Assembly: GCF_030908215.1 (NCBI RefSeq)
Contig: NZ_JAVFJK010000008.1
Span: forward strand, 45,668-109,667
Length of the DNA stretch: 64,000 nucleotides
Source: Sinomonas sp. ASV486
GTDB taxonomy: Bacteria > Actinomycetota > Actinomycetes > Actinomycetales > Micrococcaceae
Direction: 5' to 3'
Notes under the pieces: model-generated
Databases searched by the model: none
What the model was told of the DNA's origin: nothing
The model's input: the letters and a program-made list of their open reading frames with translations, nothing else
Position numbers and translations under genes: made by a program
Part shown: positions 37,084 through 46,396 of the stretch, piece by piece
How positions within the stretch are numbered: the stretch's first letter is position 1
Layout: the number at the start of each line of letters is the position of its first letter

Positions 37084-40000
37084 CTAACGCAGCGCCTTCG
37101 CGACAAGTGCCTCGAGCTCTGCCTCCCCCGCGAGCCCGGTGGGACGCACCACGGTTCCGTCCGCGAGGTAACAGAAGGCGGCGCGGATCGTCTCGAGCGG
37201 TGCGCCGGTGAGACGGGACCAGGCCAGACGGTAGACCGCCAGCTGGACCGAGCGGGACTTCGCCTCGGAACCCTTCGGCGCCCTCCCGGTCTTCCAGTCG
37301 ACGAGGTCCCATCCGCCGTCGGCATCCCGGAACACGGCATCAATCCGGCCGCGTACGACGACGGGCCCCACCCGGGTCTCGATGGGGACCTCGACGTGTG
37401 CGGGCCGACGATCGGCCCATTCCGTGCGCTTGAACGCCCGCACGAGCGTGCCCAGCTCGTAGGCCTCGTCCACGTACTCGTCCGAGCTGTCGAAGCCCTC
37501 AAGGTCGAGCATGGCGCTCGTGCCGTAGTGCTCCTCGACCCAGGCGTGGAAAGCGGTGCCCCTTCGGGCCGCCATCCCGGGCCTTCGCGGGACCGGCCGC
37601 CGGAGTTGGCGCACCACCGCGTCCCGGTCCTCGCCGAGGGCTACGAGTGTGGAGGCCGAGACGTGCTCGGGAAGCCGGACTCCTGCGGCGCCCTCGGACC
37701 GGGTCTGCTCTGCTAGCAGCAGCTCGGCCTCACGGGCCCAGTCCGCAGCGCGTCCGACGGCGGCGCGATGTCCTTCTGCGGCAGTGTGTCGGGGGGCAGC
37801 GGGGTGTCCGGTGTCTCGGGTTTCCCCCGGACCGGGCCCGTGGATCTTGGCCAAGACCTTCCCGGCAGCGGCTTCGACGGCGGCGCGTCGGCCCGGGGCG
37901 AGGCTGCGGCGGAGCCCCGTCACCGCGTCGAGCGGCCCTTCGAGCGGGTCGTAGGGCCAACGGGCGCGTTCGGATTCCGCCTGCAGAGGGTTCTCGTCCG
38001 GCAGGTCGGCGTCGTCGGCCCACGCGATGACCTCGAAGCCATGCGCACCGGCAGCCTCGTGCAGTTCGTCCAGGAACGGGGAGGCCTCCATGGGCTTGGT
38101 CCGCGTGCTGCTCCACGCGAAGCCTGTGGCCACGAGCAGCGAACGGGCTCGGGTGAACGCGACGTAGGCGAGGCGCCGGTCCTCACGTTCCGCGTGCTCG
38201 GAAGCGTCCTCGGAGAAGAGCTTATCGGCGTCGACCCAGCCCTTCTGGTCGGGCTGGTCAGTGTCCCAGGCCGGAAGGTCCTCGCGGTCCCCACGCAGCG
38301 GCCAGGGGAGGGCCGATGTCCCGCTCGTCCACCTGTCGTTCCCACCGGACGGGAACATCCCGCGGTTGAGGCCGGCAACCACGACAGCGTCCCACTCGAG
38401 GCCCTTAGACGCATGAATGGTCAGGAGCTGGATGGCCCCCGGCGTCGGATCACTCGGGGCCATGTCGAGCCCGGACTCCTCCTGTGCCGCAGCCTCGAGC
38501 CAGGTCAGGAATGCGAGCAGCCCAGGCTCGTGCGACTGGGCGAGGAAGGAGGCTGCTGCCTCGGCAAACGCGTCCAGGTTGCGCCGCGCCTCGTGCACCG
38601 AGACGCCGGGCCGGGCCGCGAGCTCGATGTCGAGGAGCAATGCGCGCTCGACGTGCGAGATGACGGTGGAGAGGTCGTCCCCGGCCATCGACCGCAGCGT
38701 GCGCAGTTCGTCGCGCAGGCGGCCCAGACGGCAGAGGCCTTCGGCGCTCAGGCTGCGCCCGGCGCCCGACGCCCATGCATCCCGCGGCAGCCGGTCGATC
38801 GCCTCTATGAGGCTTGAGGCCTCGGCAAGATCACCCTCGATGAAGGCGTCCTCCTCCGTGCCGGGTGCATCGAGATCCTGTTCATCGGGCCGGGCGGCGT
38901 AGGCCCGGAGCGCCGCTAGGTGGCGTGACCAGTCGGCGAGCGCCATGAGGTCCGCCGGACCGATCCTCCAGCGCGCGCCGGCCAGGAGGCGCATGAGGGC
39001 ATCGGAGCGGCCTGGGTCTGCGATGACCCTCAGGGTCGAGACGATGTCAATGACCTCAGGCGTGTCGAGCAGGCCGCCCAATCCGACGACCTCGAAGGGC
39101 ATCCCCCTGCGCTCGAACTCGCCCCGGATTGCGGCGAACTGGGACCGCTTGCGGCACAGGACCGCAAGGGTCGGACCGTGTTGGGACTCGCTGCCCTCCC
39201 GTGACGGCCAAGTCCGGATGAAGGCCTCGAGTTCGTCGGCGACCGCGGTCGCCTCTTCACGTTCATCGGGAAACCGCCCGATCCGTACGCGGCCTGCGTC
39301 CGCGTACGGGCGAGGCTCAAGCCCCCGCACGTCGACACGCGCGCCTCCCACGAGGTAGGCGGGCGGACGTGCCAGCGGGGCGGCAACGGTGTTGGCAGTC
39401 TCGAGCACGGTCGTCGAGTTCCGCCAGGCGGTGGTGAGGTGAGAGGTCCGCGCAGGTGCGAGCGCGCCGTCGTGCGTCACACGCGGGAAGACGCGGGGGA
39501 AGCTCTCGAGCTGCCCCGCGGAGGCTCCGCGGAAACCGTAGATCGACTGGTTCGGATCACCCACTGCCGTCACGGCCTGCCCGCCCCCGAACAGGGCGGA
39601 GAACAGCACCAGCTGGGCGTAGGACGTGTCCTGGAATTCGTCCAGGAGCACCGTGCGGTACTGCGACGCCAGCAGTCGGCCAGCCTCCGGGACGGTCGTC
39701 GCGACACGCGCGGCCAGCGCCACGAGATCGCCGTAGTCCAGGACTCCGCGGTCCCGCTTGGCGGCAGCGTAGCGCGCGGCAAGTCGTGCCACGAGCGCTC
39801 TGTTGCGCAGCTTCTTGAGCAGCTCCAGCGCAGCGGCAGTCTGCTTCCCTCCGCGTCCCCCCGGCGGAAGCTTCTCAAGCCGGGCTACCTCGTGCTCGAG
39901 CCATTCGCGCACGCTCTCGGGTTCCTGCAGGTGTTCGGCGCACTCGCCAGCCATCTGGGTGACGGCGGCGATGAGAGTGCTCTTGGCCGGGAAGCCGTCC

Positions 40001-40563
40001 CACGTACCGCCGTCGTAGGCCTCCACGACGCGGGCGGCAAGCTGGAACGACTGCGCCGGGCCGAGGATCACCGCGTCACGCTCGACTCCCAGCCGCAGTC
40101 CGTGGTCTTGGACCACGGTGTTCGCGAACGAATGGTAGGTGGAGACGGTCGGGTCGAGCGACTCGGGATCGGCGGCGGAAGGGGCGATGCCCTCGATGCC
40201 GCGGCGGGCGAGACGGGTGAGACGGCCCAGCTGGGTTCGGATGCGCGCTGAGAGCTCGCCAGCAGCCTTACGTGTGAACGTCACCCCGAGCACCTCGTCG
40301 GGCCGCACCCAGCCGTTGGCCACGAGCCACACGACCCGGTCCGCCATCGTCGCAGTCTTGCCGGAGCCTGCTCCCGCGACGACGAGGCGAGGTTCGAGCG
40401 GCGACGAGATGATCTCGGACTGCTGCGGAGTGGGCCGGTGCTGTCCGAGGAGTTCGGCGAGCTCCTCGGGGGTAAACCGCGGTTCGGGAACCTCGCCGAG
40501 AGACCCGTTGGAGGGCTCGCCGGGCCCCTGCCTGACACCGAAATCGACGGCATCTGCGCTCAT
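37084..40563 (-). CDS. adnB: Helicase-nuclease subunit AdnB (UvrD-type motor plus RecB-type nuclease)
   Basis: 1159 residues. The N-terminal SF1 motor has AGAGSGKT (63-70), FTRKAAGELSARI, VLLDEFQDTSYAQ (proper DEFQ) and GDPNQSIYGFRG; LLTIHASKGLEWDAVVVAG and RRLAYVAFTRARS are late motifs. The C-terminal nuclease has GRIDAVFRD, WDLVDWKTGR and VQLAVYRLAW, which contain the Asp, Asp-x-Lys and Gln-Tyr residues of the RecB/lambda-exonuclease fold. With AdnA it unwinds and resects double-strand breaks for recombination; the intact Walker motifs fit AdnB as the lead motor. ATG 40563 overlaps the adnA stop by 4 bp. Confidence 0.9.
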   Translation of the reverse strand: MSADAVDFGVRQGPGEPSNGSLGEVPEPRFTPEELAELLGQHRPTPQQSEIISSPLEPRLVVAGAGSGKTATMADRVVWLVANGWVRPDEVLGVTFTRKAAGELSARIRTQLGRLTRLARRGIEGIAPSAADPESLDPTVSTYHSFANTVVQDHGLRLGVERDAVILGPAQSFQLAARVVEAYDGGTWDGFPAKSTLIAAVTQMAGECAEHLQEPESVREWLEHEVARLEKLPPGGRGGKQTAAALELLKKLRNRALVARLAARYAAAKRDRGVLDYGDLVALAARVATTVPEAGRLLASQYRTVLLDEFQDTSYAQLVLFSALFGGGQAVTAVGDPNQSIYGFRGASAGQLESFPRVFPRVTHDGALAPARTSHLTTAWRNSTTVLETANTVAAPLARPPAYLVGGARVDVRGLEPRPYADAGRVRIGRFPDEREEATAVADELEAFIRTWPSREGSESQHGPTLAVLCRKRSQFAAIRGEFERRGMPFEVVGLGGLLDTPEVIDIVSTLRVIADPGRSDALMRLLAGARWRIGPADLMALADWSRHLAALRAYAARPDEQDLDAPGTEEDAFIEGDLAEASSLIEAIDRLPRDAWASGAGRSLSAEGLCRLGRLRDELRTLRSMAGDDLSTVISHVERALLLDIELAARPGVSVHEARRNLDAFAEAAASFLAQSHEPGLLAFLTWLEAAAQEESGLDMAPSDPTPGAIQLLTIHASKGLEWDAVVVAGLNRGMFPSGGNDRWTSGTSALPWPLRGDREDLPAWDTDQPDQKGWVDADKLFSEDASEHAEREDRRLAYVAFTRARSLLVATGFAWSSTRTKPMEASPFLDELHEAAGAHGFEVIAWADDADLPDENPLQAESERARWPYDPLEGPLDAVTGLRRSLAPGRRAAVEAAAGKVLAKIHGPGPGETRDTGHPAAPRHTAAEGHRAAVGRAADWAREAELLLAEQTRSEGAAGVRLPEHVSASTLVALGEDRDAVVRQLRRPVPRRPGMAARRGTAFHAWVEEHYGTSAMLDLEGFDSSDEYVDEAYELGTLVRAFKRTEWADRRPAHVEVPIETRVGPVVVRGRIDAVFRDADGGWDLVDWKTGRAPKGSEAKSRSVQLAVYRLAWSRLTGAPLETIRAAFCYLADGTVVRPTGLAGEAELEALVAKALR

Positions 40564-43500
40564 TCAGTCACCTGCCGTCCGCGCGAGCACAGCGGGCAGA
40601 CGTCGGGCAGCCTGCATCCGCCCGAAAACCCGGCGCCGGGCTCATGGCGAGCCTCGAAGGTCGCACCGGCCATGATCTCCGCTGCGCGCTCGACGAGCTG
40701 GATGGCCCACGCCGCGTCGTCGAGGGCTGTCTGCTGCTGGACCGTGAGCTTGACCGTCCCGTCGCCGAGCTGGACGAGTTCGGCTCCTCCGGCGGATCCA
40801 TTGCCCGGCTGAGCCTCGCCTTCATCAGCGAAGGCGCCGGCCAGTACGGCCACCTGGTAGGAGGCCAGCTGGGCGTGCTCGTCGAGCTCGACCGCCTTCG
40901 GTTTGCGCTTGCCTGTCTTGAGGTCGACAACGACGAGCCGGCCCGCGTCGTCGACCTCGAGCCGGTCGACCTGGCCGCGCAGCACTGTGCGCGCGGCGAT
41001 CTCCGCTGTTCCGATGCCTTCCAAGGACGTGGCGAAGTCGACCTCGACGCCGAGGAGTTCACGACCATTCGTGCGGACATACTCCGCGAGCTTCCGGACC
41101 ATCGACGTGGCCCGTTCGAAGTCGAGCTCTCCCTCCCACGAATCGCCGAGGCCAAGGCTAGGCCAGCGGCGCCGTAGTTCGGCCAGATACTCGGGCGACG
41201 TGCCCGCCGGAATGTCCTGTGCGATGGCGTGGACCAGGGTCCCAAGACTCCGGGCGAAATCCGTGGTTGCCTCTCCCCCGGCGGCCGAGACGAACCAGTC
41301 GAGGGGATTCTTCGAGGCTGTCTCAACCTTGGAGGGCGAGACATAGACGGTTCCCTCCGGCGGCACCACCGGGCCCGCGCTGCTCAGCGGCGCGAGGCCA
41401 TACCACTCGCCGGGGTGGGCACCGGGTGCGCCCGCGGCGACAAGGTCCGCAAGGAGGCTCGCCGCGAACGGGGCATCGTCGTCGTCCTCTTCCACCGACT
41501 GCCTCAACTCAGCCACGAGGGGCCGAAGCCCCAGACTGCGCGGTACGAGGGTGAAGGGCCGCACGGTCACGTCGTCGGGAAGCGGGGCGATGTAGTCGAG
41601 GAACGGCGAGGGCACCTCGTCTTCGGTGGAGGCGCCAGTGCACACGAGGCGCTCGGAGGCACGCGAGACAGCTGCCGAGAATGAGCGCAGTTCGTCGTAG
41701 CGGATGTCCTGGACCCGCGCCCGCGCAGTGACGAGAAGTGCCGACACGACTCCGAGGTCAAGGCAGTCGGTGAAGAGGGTGCTTCCGAGGAGCTCCCCAC
41801 GCAGGCGCGTGTTGGGCCAAGCGCCGTCCTGCAGGCCCGCGACGAACACGAGCCTCCACTCGCGTCCAGCCGCGCTCGCGGGCGTCAGGAGCTCGACGGC
41901 GTCCTCGGCCTGTGCGCGCGGCGCAAGGGTGTCCATGGGCAGCTCCTGCTCGGTGAGGTAATCGAGGAACTGGCCCGGCGATGCGCCGGGAAGCCTGTCC
42001 ACGTACCGCTCTGCCGTGTGGAACAGGGCCATGAGTGCATCGAGATCGCGGTCCGCGCGCAGCCCCAGGACCCCGCCCGACAATGCGAGGCCGTACCAGC
42101 GCTTGGCGAGCCCGGCGGCGTCCCACAGGGCCCAGAGAACGGTCTCTGCGGTGGCGCCGGCCTCCTCGGAGGCGGCCCGGCCGCGGGCGATCATACGGGA
42201 GATCCTCCGCGCGGCGCTGGCCTCGAGGCCGAGCGCGTCGAGGGCCCCTGGGATCTCGAGGGCCTCGACGAGGAGCGCATCGCTGGCCCGGCCGCCTCCC
42301 GCGGACAGCTCAAGCTGGCGGAGCGACTGCCGCAGCCTGCGCAGCTCGAGTGCCGAGGCGCCACCGATGCGCGAGGTGAGGAGCTCCACCGCGGTCTCCG
42401 CCGTGAGCTCCTCAGGGCGGAGCGCGAGCCTGAAGGCCGTGAGCAGCGGCCGGACGGCGGCCTCGTCGCGAACCGCAGTCTCCGCGATGGGCACCTTGAC
42501 GGGGATGCCCTGGCCCGCGAGGAACCGTTGGATCTGCTCGAGCTTGGACCCTGAGCGGACGATCACAGCCATCTGCCCGTACCCGATGCCGCCGAGCAGG
42601 CGGGAATCCTGGATCCGGTGGGCGAGATAGCGCAGCTCGTGGAGCGATGAGTGCAGCACGTGGGCCTCGACGGCGGGGGCGCTGTCCGCTGCCGCGTCGG
42701 GGCGCTCCCGGTGGCCCGGCACCACGAGTCGTCGCGCGGCCTGCCCGCCCGGGATGGCGGAGATCCGCTGCGCGACGCCCTCCCACGCCGCCGCGATCCC
42801 GGCCGGGAGCCGGTGTGAGGTGGTCAGGGAGAACTCCGCAAGGGACCCGAGGAGTACGCGCAGGCTCGGCACGAGCTCAGGCCGTGCGCCGCGGAAGCCC
42901 TGCACAACGACATCGGGGGCCGCAGTGGCGATGACGTCGCGTCCCTCGCACAGGACAGCGAGGAGCTCGAGGACCGACGGGCTCGATTCCTGGACGTCGT
43001 CGACGCAGACCAGCTCGAGCCTCGCGCGCTCTTGGGCGAGCAGGTCCGCGTCCTCCGTGAGGATCATGCGGGCGGTGGTGATGATCCCGGCCGGGTCGAA
43101 GGCCTCCGGCATGCGGAGCTCAATGATGTCGCGGTACTCCGCATAGAGCTGGGAGGCGGCAACCCATTCGGGGCGCCCTGCCCGGGCCCCGAGCTGGGCG
43201 AGCTCGTCCGGCGTCGTGCCGTATTCGGTGATCCGGTCGAAGAGCTCGCGGACCTCCTGCCTGAAGCCGCGCGTGCCCAGAGCCGCCTCGAACCCCTTCG
43301 GCCATGCGGGCCCAACCCCGGAGGCCCGATGGCCCTCGAGGATCTGTTTGACGATCAGGTCCTGCTCGGAGCCCGAGAGGAGCCGCGGTGGGCGGGCGAG
43401 CCAGTCGAGGCGCCCCTCGGCACGGGCACGGCGGATGAGGTCGAAGGCATAGGACTGCCACGTTCGCGCCGGGGGCGCGCTCAGGCTGCGGTCAAGCCGC

Positions 43501-43784
43501 GCGGTAAAGGCGTCGCGGAGCCGAGCCGAAGCAGCTCTCGTGGGGGCAAGCAGCAGGACCCCTGCGGGGTCAACGCCGTCCCGCCTCACTCTCATGACTG
43601 AAGACTCGACAAGCACGCGGCTCTTCCCTGTTCCGGGCGCACCCCAGACGAGGATCGGACCGCTTCCCCGCTCGAGTGCGAGCACCTGCTCTTGGTCCGG
43701 AGAGGGCACCCAGCTGCGCTCAAGGCGCTGCGCGGCCGGCCCAAGGAGCTCCAGCGTGGTTGCGGAGGCAGGATGCGCGGTCAT
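40560..43784 (-). CDS. adnA: Helicase-nuclease subunit AdnA
   Basis: 1074 residues. Walker A GAPGTGKS is at 48-55, but motif II reads CVDDVQE (262-265), with Asp where UvrD-type helicases have Glu, so ATP hydrolysis by this subunit may be weak. The C-terminal nuclease has GQVDRLEV, VVVDLKTGKR and QLASYQ. The last 20 residues hold Cys 1057, 1063 and 1066 (VCPLC), a pattern that in related AddB-type nucleases binds an iron-sulfur cluster with a fourth Cys elsewhere. It partners AdnB. ATG 43784 overlaps the preceding stop (ATGA). It and adnB together form a single operon with the alkyltransferase-like gene. Confidence 0.88.
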   Translation of the reverse strand: MTAHPASATTLELLGPAAQRLERSWVPSPDQEQVLALERGSGPILVWGAPGTGKSRVLVESSVMRVRRDGVDPAGVLLLAPTRAASARLRDAFTARLDRSLSAPPARTWQSYAFDLIRRARAEGRLDWLARPPRLLSGSEQDLIVKQILEGHRASGVGPAWPKGFEAALGTRGFRQEVRELFDRITEYGTTPDELAQLGARAGRPEWVAASQLYAEYRDIIELRMPEAFDPAGIITTARMILTEDADLLAQERARLELVCVDDVQESSPSVLELLAVLCEGRDVIATAAPDVVVQGFRGARPELVPSLRVLLGSLAEFSLTTSHRLPAGIAAAWEGVAQRISAIPGGQAARRLVVPGHRERPDAAADSAPAVEAHVLHSSLHELRYLAHRIQDSRLLGGIGYGQMAVIVRSGSKLEQIQRFLAGQGIPVKVPIAETAVRDEAAVRPLLTAFRLALRPEELTAETAVELLTSRIGGASALELRRLRQSLRQLELSAGGGRASDALLVEALEIPGALDALGLEASAARRISRMIARGRAASEEAGATAETVLWALWDAAGLAKRWYGLALSGGVLGLRADRDLDALMALFHTAERYVDRLPGASPGQFLDYLTEQELPMDTLAPRAQAEDAVELLTPASAAGREWRLVFVAGLQDGAWPNTRLRGELLGSTLFTDCLDLGVVSALLVTARARVQDIRYDELRSFSAAVSRASERLVCTGASTEDEVPSPFLDYIAPLPDDVTVRPFTLVPRSLGLRPLVAELRQSVEEDDDDAPFAASLLADLVAAGAPGAHPGEWYGLAPLSSAGPVVPPEGTVYVSPSKVETASKNPLDWFVSAAGGEATTDFARSLGTLVHAIAQDIPAGTSPEYLAELRRRWPSLGLGDSWEGELDFERATSMVRKLAEYVRTNGRELLGVEVDFATSLEGIGTAEIAARTVLRGQVDRLEVDDAGRLVVVDLKTGKRKPKAVELDEHAQLASYQVAVLAGAFADEGEAQPGNGSAGGAELVQLGDGTVKLTVQQQTALDDAAWAIQLVERAAEIMAGATFEARHEPGAGFSGGCRLPDVCPLCSRGRQVTE

Positions 43785-44200
43785 GGATCGATTCCATCGT
43801 CGGGGTCCGACATTTCTCGATGCAGTCGGCCGGCGCCGTGAAGCCGGGTCTCGAGGAGGTCCGCGATCTCCTCGACGGCGTCGAGCTCTTCGTCCGTGGG
43901 GGCCCATCTGGCCCGGGCAAGGTCAACGCGCCACGCCCCCCGGCCGGGCTCGCCCCGGAGCGGGGTGCCCTCCGCGAGGTAGTTGTCGAGCGCGCGGGCC
44001 TCAAGCGATTCTGGAGCCGCGCCGCTTGCCTTGAGGACGCGCCACCACGCCACCTGACCGCCGTAGTGGGACATGACGGCCCCCACCTGGCGTGGCCCGC
44101 CCGAACCAAGCAGCTCGGCCACGTCGCCATAGGCAACGACACGCCCTTCCGGGATGAGCTCGATGACGGCCAGCACCGCATCGACGTACTCCTCCCGCAT
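43781..44200 (-). CDS. Alkyltransferase-like protein (MGMT family, no catalytic Cys)
   Basis: 139 residues. The MGMT DNA-binding domain is recognisable: IPEGRVVAYGDVAELLG, the helix-turn-helix region, then VGAVMSHYGGQVAWWRVLKASG. Where MGMT has PCHRV the sequence is AWWRV, so there is no acceptor cysteine; this is the hallmark of ATL proteins, which flag O6-alkylguanine for nucleotide excision repair. The C-terminal 50 residues are extra and acidic. ATG 44200 is 6 nt after TAGGCT, so the operon mRNA is probably leaderless. It leads the adnA-adnB operon, with a 4-bp overlap. Confidence 0.85.
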   Translation of the reverse strand: MREEYVDAVLAVIELIPEGRVVAYGDVAELLGSGGPRQVGAVMSHYGGQVAWWRVLKASGAAPESLEARALDNYLAEGTPLRGEPGRGAWRVDLARARWAPTDEELDAVEEIADLLETRLHGAGRLHREMSDPDDGIDP

Positions 44201-44206
44201 CGCTCC

Positions 44207-44212
44207 AGCCTA
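44207..44212 (-). promoter_or_regulatory. -10 box of the ATL-adnA-adnB operon, leaderless
   Basis: TAGGCT on the minus strand, 6 nt before ATG 44200. GGAGCG between them is too close to act as a ribosome-binding site. Confidence 0.5.
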
Positions 44213-44281
44213 GTCGGGGGCGCCCACACGATTGTCCAAGCGCGCTGGCGTGCCCCGACGAGAAATGTCGGAGGCCGCGAA

Positions 44282-44287
44282 TAGCGT
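44282..44287 (+). promoter_or_regulatory. -10 box of the exonuclease gene, leaderless
   Basis: TAGCGT, 6 nt before ATG 44294. The 6-nt link TGCAGC is identical to that of the LysE gene at 48536-48541. Confidence 0.55.
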
Positions 44288-44293
44288 TGCAGC

Positions 44294-45055
44294 ATGAAGA
44301 GCGAAGCCCAGAACCCCCAGCTCCAGACCCCCGCAATCCATAATGCCCAGCCGTGGAACGCTGGGGCCAGGGCGGCCTTCGATCTCGAGACGACAGGACG
44401 CAACTCGCGTGCGGCTCGAATCGTCACCGCCAGCATCGTGGTGCTCGCTGCGGACGGCAGCGTCGAGGTCGAACACGAATGGCTCGCCGATCCCGGCGTC
44501 GAGATCCCCGCCGAAGCCGCTGAGGTCCATGGAATCACCACCGAGAAGGCCCGTTCGGAGGGTCGGCCTGCCGGGGAGGTGGTGGGCGAGGTCGCCTCCA
44601 CGCTCCAGGATCTCTTCGATCGCGGGGTGCCTGTCGTGGCCTTCAATGCCTCGTACGACTTCACGGTCATGGCGGCGGAGTGCGCGCGGCACGGCATCTC
44701 CCAGCTCACGCGATTCCCCGTCCTGGATCCGTACGTCATCAACAAGCAGGTCGAGAGGTTCCGCAAAGGCAAGCGCACCCTCGGAGCCCTGTGCGAGCAG
44801 TACGGCGTGATCCTCACGGACGCACACAGCTCGGGCGCGGACGCGCTCGCCGCAGCGCAGCTGTTGGACGCCATGGTCACGCGCTTCCCCGAGCTCGACA
44901 GGCCTGCGGCCCATCTCCACCGCAACCAGATCGATTGGTCGGCCGCCCAGGCCGCCGACTTCCAGTCGTACCTCCGCCGGACCAAGCCCACCGCCGTCGT
45001 GGAGGGTGACTGGCCGGTGCTCCTCCCGCACGACGCCGGTCAGGCTGGCTTCTAG
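44294..45055 (+). CDS. DEDDh 3'-5' exonuclease, DNA polymerase III epsilon type
   Basis: 253 residues. FDLETTGRNSRAARIV (about 29) has the Asp-x-Glu of motif I, VVAFNASYDFTVMAAE (about 115) motif II, and the DAHSSGADALAAAQLL stretch (about 177) the His-x4-Asp of motif III, so this is a DEDDh enzyme. The C-terminal 50 residues (QIDWSAAQAADFQSYLRR) occur in actinobacterial stand-alone members. It may proofread or trim DNA ends. It is divergent from the ATL-adnA-adnB operon; the two leaderless promoters share about 80 bp, suggesting joint repair duties. Confidence 0.88.
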   Translation: MKSEAQNPQLQTPAIHNAQPWNAGARAAFDLETTGRNSRAARIVTASIVVLAADGSVEVEHEWLADPGVEIPAEAAEVHGITTEKARSEGRPAGEVVGEVASTLQDLFDRGVPVVAFNASYDFTVMAAECARHGISQLTRFPVLDPYVINKQVERFRKGKRTLGALCEQYGVILTDAHSSGADALAAAQLLDAMVTRFPELDRPAAHLHRNQIDWSAAQAADFQSYLRRTKPTAVVEGDWPVLLPHDAGQAGF

Positions 45056-45406
45056 CCTTCGTCCTCCGGGCTGCTCGGGACCGGTCACCATCCGCGCTGC
45101 ATTGCAGCCTGCTGCAGCGACGGAGGATCAACTGAGAGTGAGATCACACAGCGGCGTGGGAACTTCCGCATTCTGCAGGCGTGTTCATGGATTCCGTTCC
45201 GACGCCTAGCCTGATTCAGATGAGGGAGTGGTCGAGATGGGCCGCCGAAGAATCTTCGATGATTGTGGCAATATTTCGGAATGTGTTCTCCGTCTATGCC
45301 CAAAGTGCCAGTAGCTCATAATGGTATGCAGCCCAGACGTCCCACCGTGCCGATCGCACGGTACACGCGCGCGTCCTGCATTCACATCAGAAAGCGATGG
45401 CTCTCC
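45056..45406. other. Intergenic region upstream of the amino-acid transporter
   Basis: 351 bp without a supported gene, noticeably richer in A/T than the rest. It holds a small perfect dyad CGAAG-AAT-CTTCG (45246-45258) and a CATAAT box (45317-45322) that could be the -10 for the transporter, giving an 80-nt leader. No -35 or riboswitch structure can be named with confidence. The absence of a strong ribosome-binding site before 45407 leaves the exact start open. Confidence 0.5.
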
Positions 45407-46360
45407 ATGAAGCTCAAAGCACCCAAGTGGCTCACGGTCGCACCCGTCGCGGCCGTACTCGCCCTCACGCTGGCCGCCTGCGGCGGCGCAACGACGTCGT
45501 CGTCCGGCACTCCGACCAATGCTCTCCAGGGCAGCGACCAGCAGGCCCTCGACAAGTACACGACCGCGTCGGTGACCCCAGTCGACAAGATCGACACCTC
45601 GAAGCTCGGCCTCATCACGCCCGGCACCATCAAGGTCGGCACGCTCTCCGACGCGCCGCCGAACATCTTCATCGACAAGGACGGCAACTTCACGGGGTAC
45701 GACAACGAGCTCCTGAAGGCCATGGCCGCCAAGCTCGGCCTCAAGGTCGAGTTCGTCTCGACGAAGTTCCAGAGCCTCCTCGCCCAGGTCAAGACGAAGC
45801 AGTTCGACATGGGCTCGTCGTCGATCTCCACCACGGACGCACGCCGCGAGACGGTTTCCTTCACCAACGGATATGACTTCGGCTACATGGCCATCGTCAC
45901 GAAGGACGGCGCGAAGGTGAAGACTTTCGACGACCTCAAGGAGGGCGTCCGCATCGGCGTTGTCCAGGGCACCGTTCAGGACGACTTCGTCACGAACACG
46001 CTTAAGCTCGAGCCCGTGCGGTTCCCCGACTACAACACCGTCTACGCCAATGTGAAGAGCGGACAGATCGACGCGTGGGTCGCCCCGTCGCAGCAGGCCG
46101 AGGGCCAGGTCAAGTCCGGTGACGGCACGGTCATCGCTCAGAAGAAGGTCAACACCCAGAACTTCACTGCTTACGCTGTGGCCAAGGAGAACCAGCCCCT
46201 CATCGACGCGCTCAACTCGGCGCTCGATGCGGTGATCGCCGATGGCACGTGGTCCAAGCTGACCGCACAGTGGTACTCGGACCGCCCCACCCTGAAGGAG
46301 CAGACTCCCGAGGGCTGGAAGCCGGGCAGCAAGGCCGTCCAGGTCAGTACTGCCAAGTAG
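45407..46360 (+). CDS. Polar amino-acid ABC transporter substrate-binding lipoprotein
   Basis: 317 residues, solute-binding family 3. The signal peptide (about 1-25) ends LTLAAC, a lipobox, followed by a Ser/Thr-rich linker. The domain has IKVGTLSDAPPNIFIDKDGNFTGYDNELLKAMAAKLG and DMGSSSISTTDARRE (shown in part), both typical of glutamate, glutamine and related binding proteins. The exact ligand is not readable. ATG 45407 is chosen because the signal peptide starts there; the upstream in-frame open region has no signal-like character. First gene of a three-gene operon. Confidence 0.9.
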   Translation: MKLKAPKWLTVAPVAAVLALTLAACGGATTSSSGTPTNALQGSDQQALDKYTTASVTPVDKIDTSKLGLITPGTIKVGTLSDAPPNIFIDKDGNFTGYDNELLKAMAAKLGLKVEFVSTKFQSLLAQVKTKQFDMGSSSISTTDARRETVSFTNGYDFGYMAIVTKDGAKVKTFDDLKEGVRIGVVQGTVQDDFVTNTLKLEPVRFPDYNTVYANVKSGQIDAWVAPSQQAEGQVKSGDGTVIAQKKVNTQNFTAYAVAKENQPLIDALNSALDAVIADGTWSKLTAQWYSDRPTLKEQTPEGWKPGSKAVQVSTAK

Positions 46361-46396
46361 TCGGTCGCACCCACCTAGCCGACAGACAGGCGCCCC

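Noticed and set aside
45056..45406. Riboswitch or small RNA upstream of the amino-acid transporter
   Set aside because: Only a 5-bp dyad is visible; no conserved riboswitch core could be recognised.
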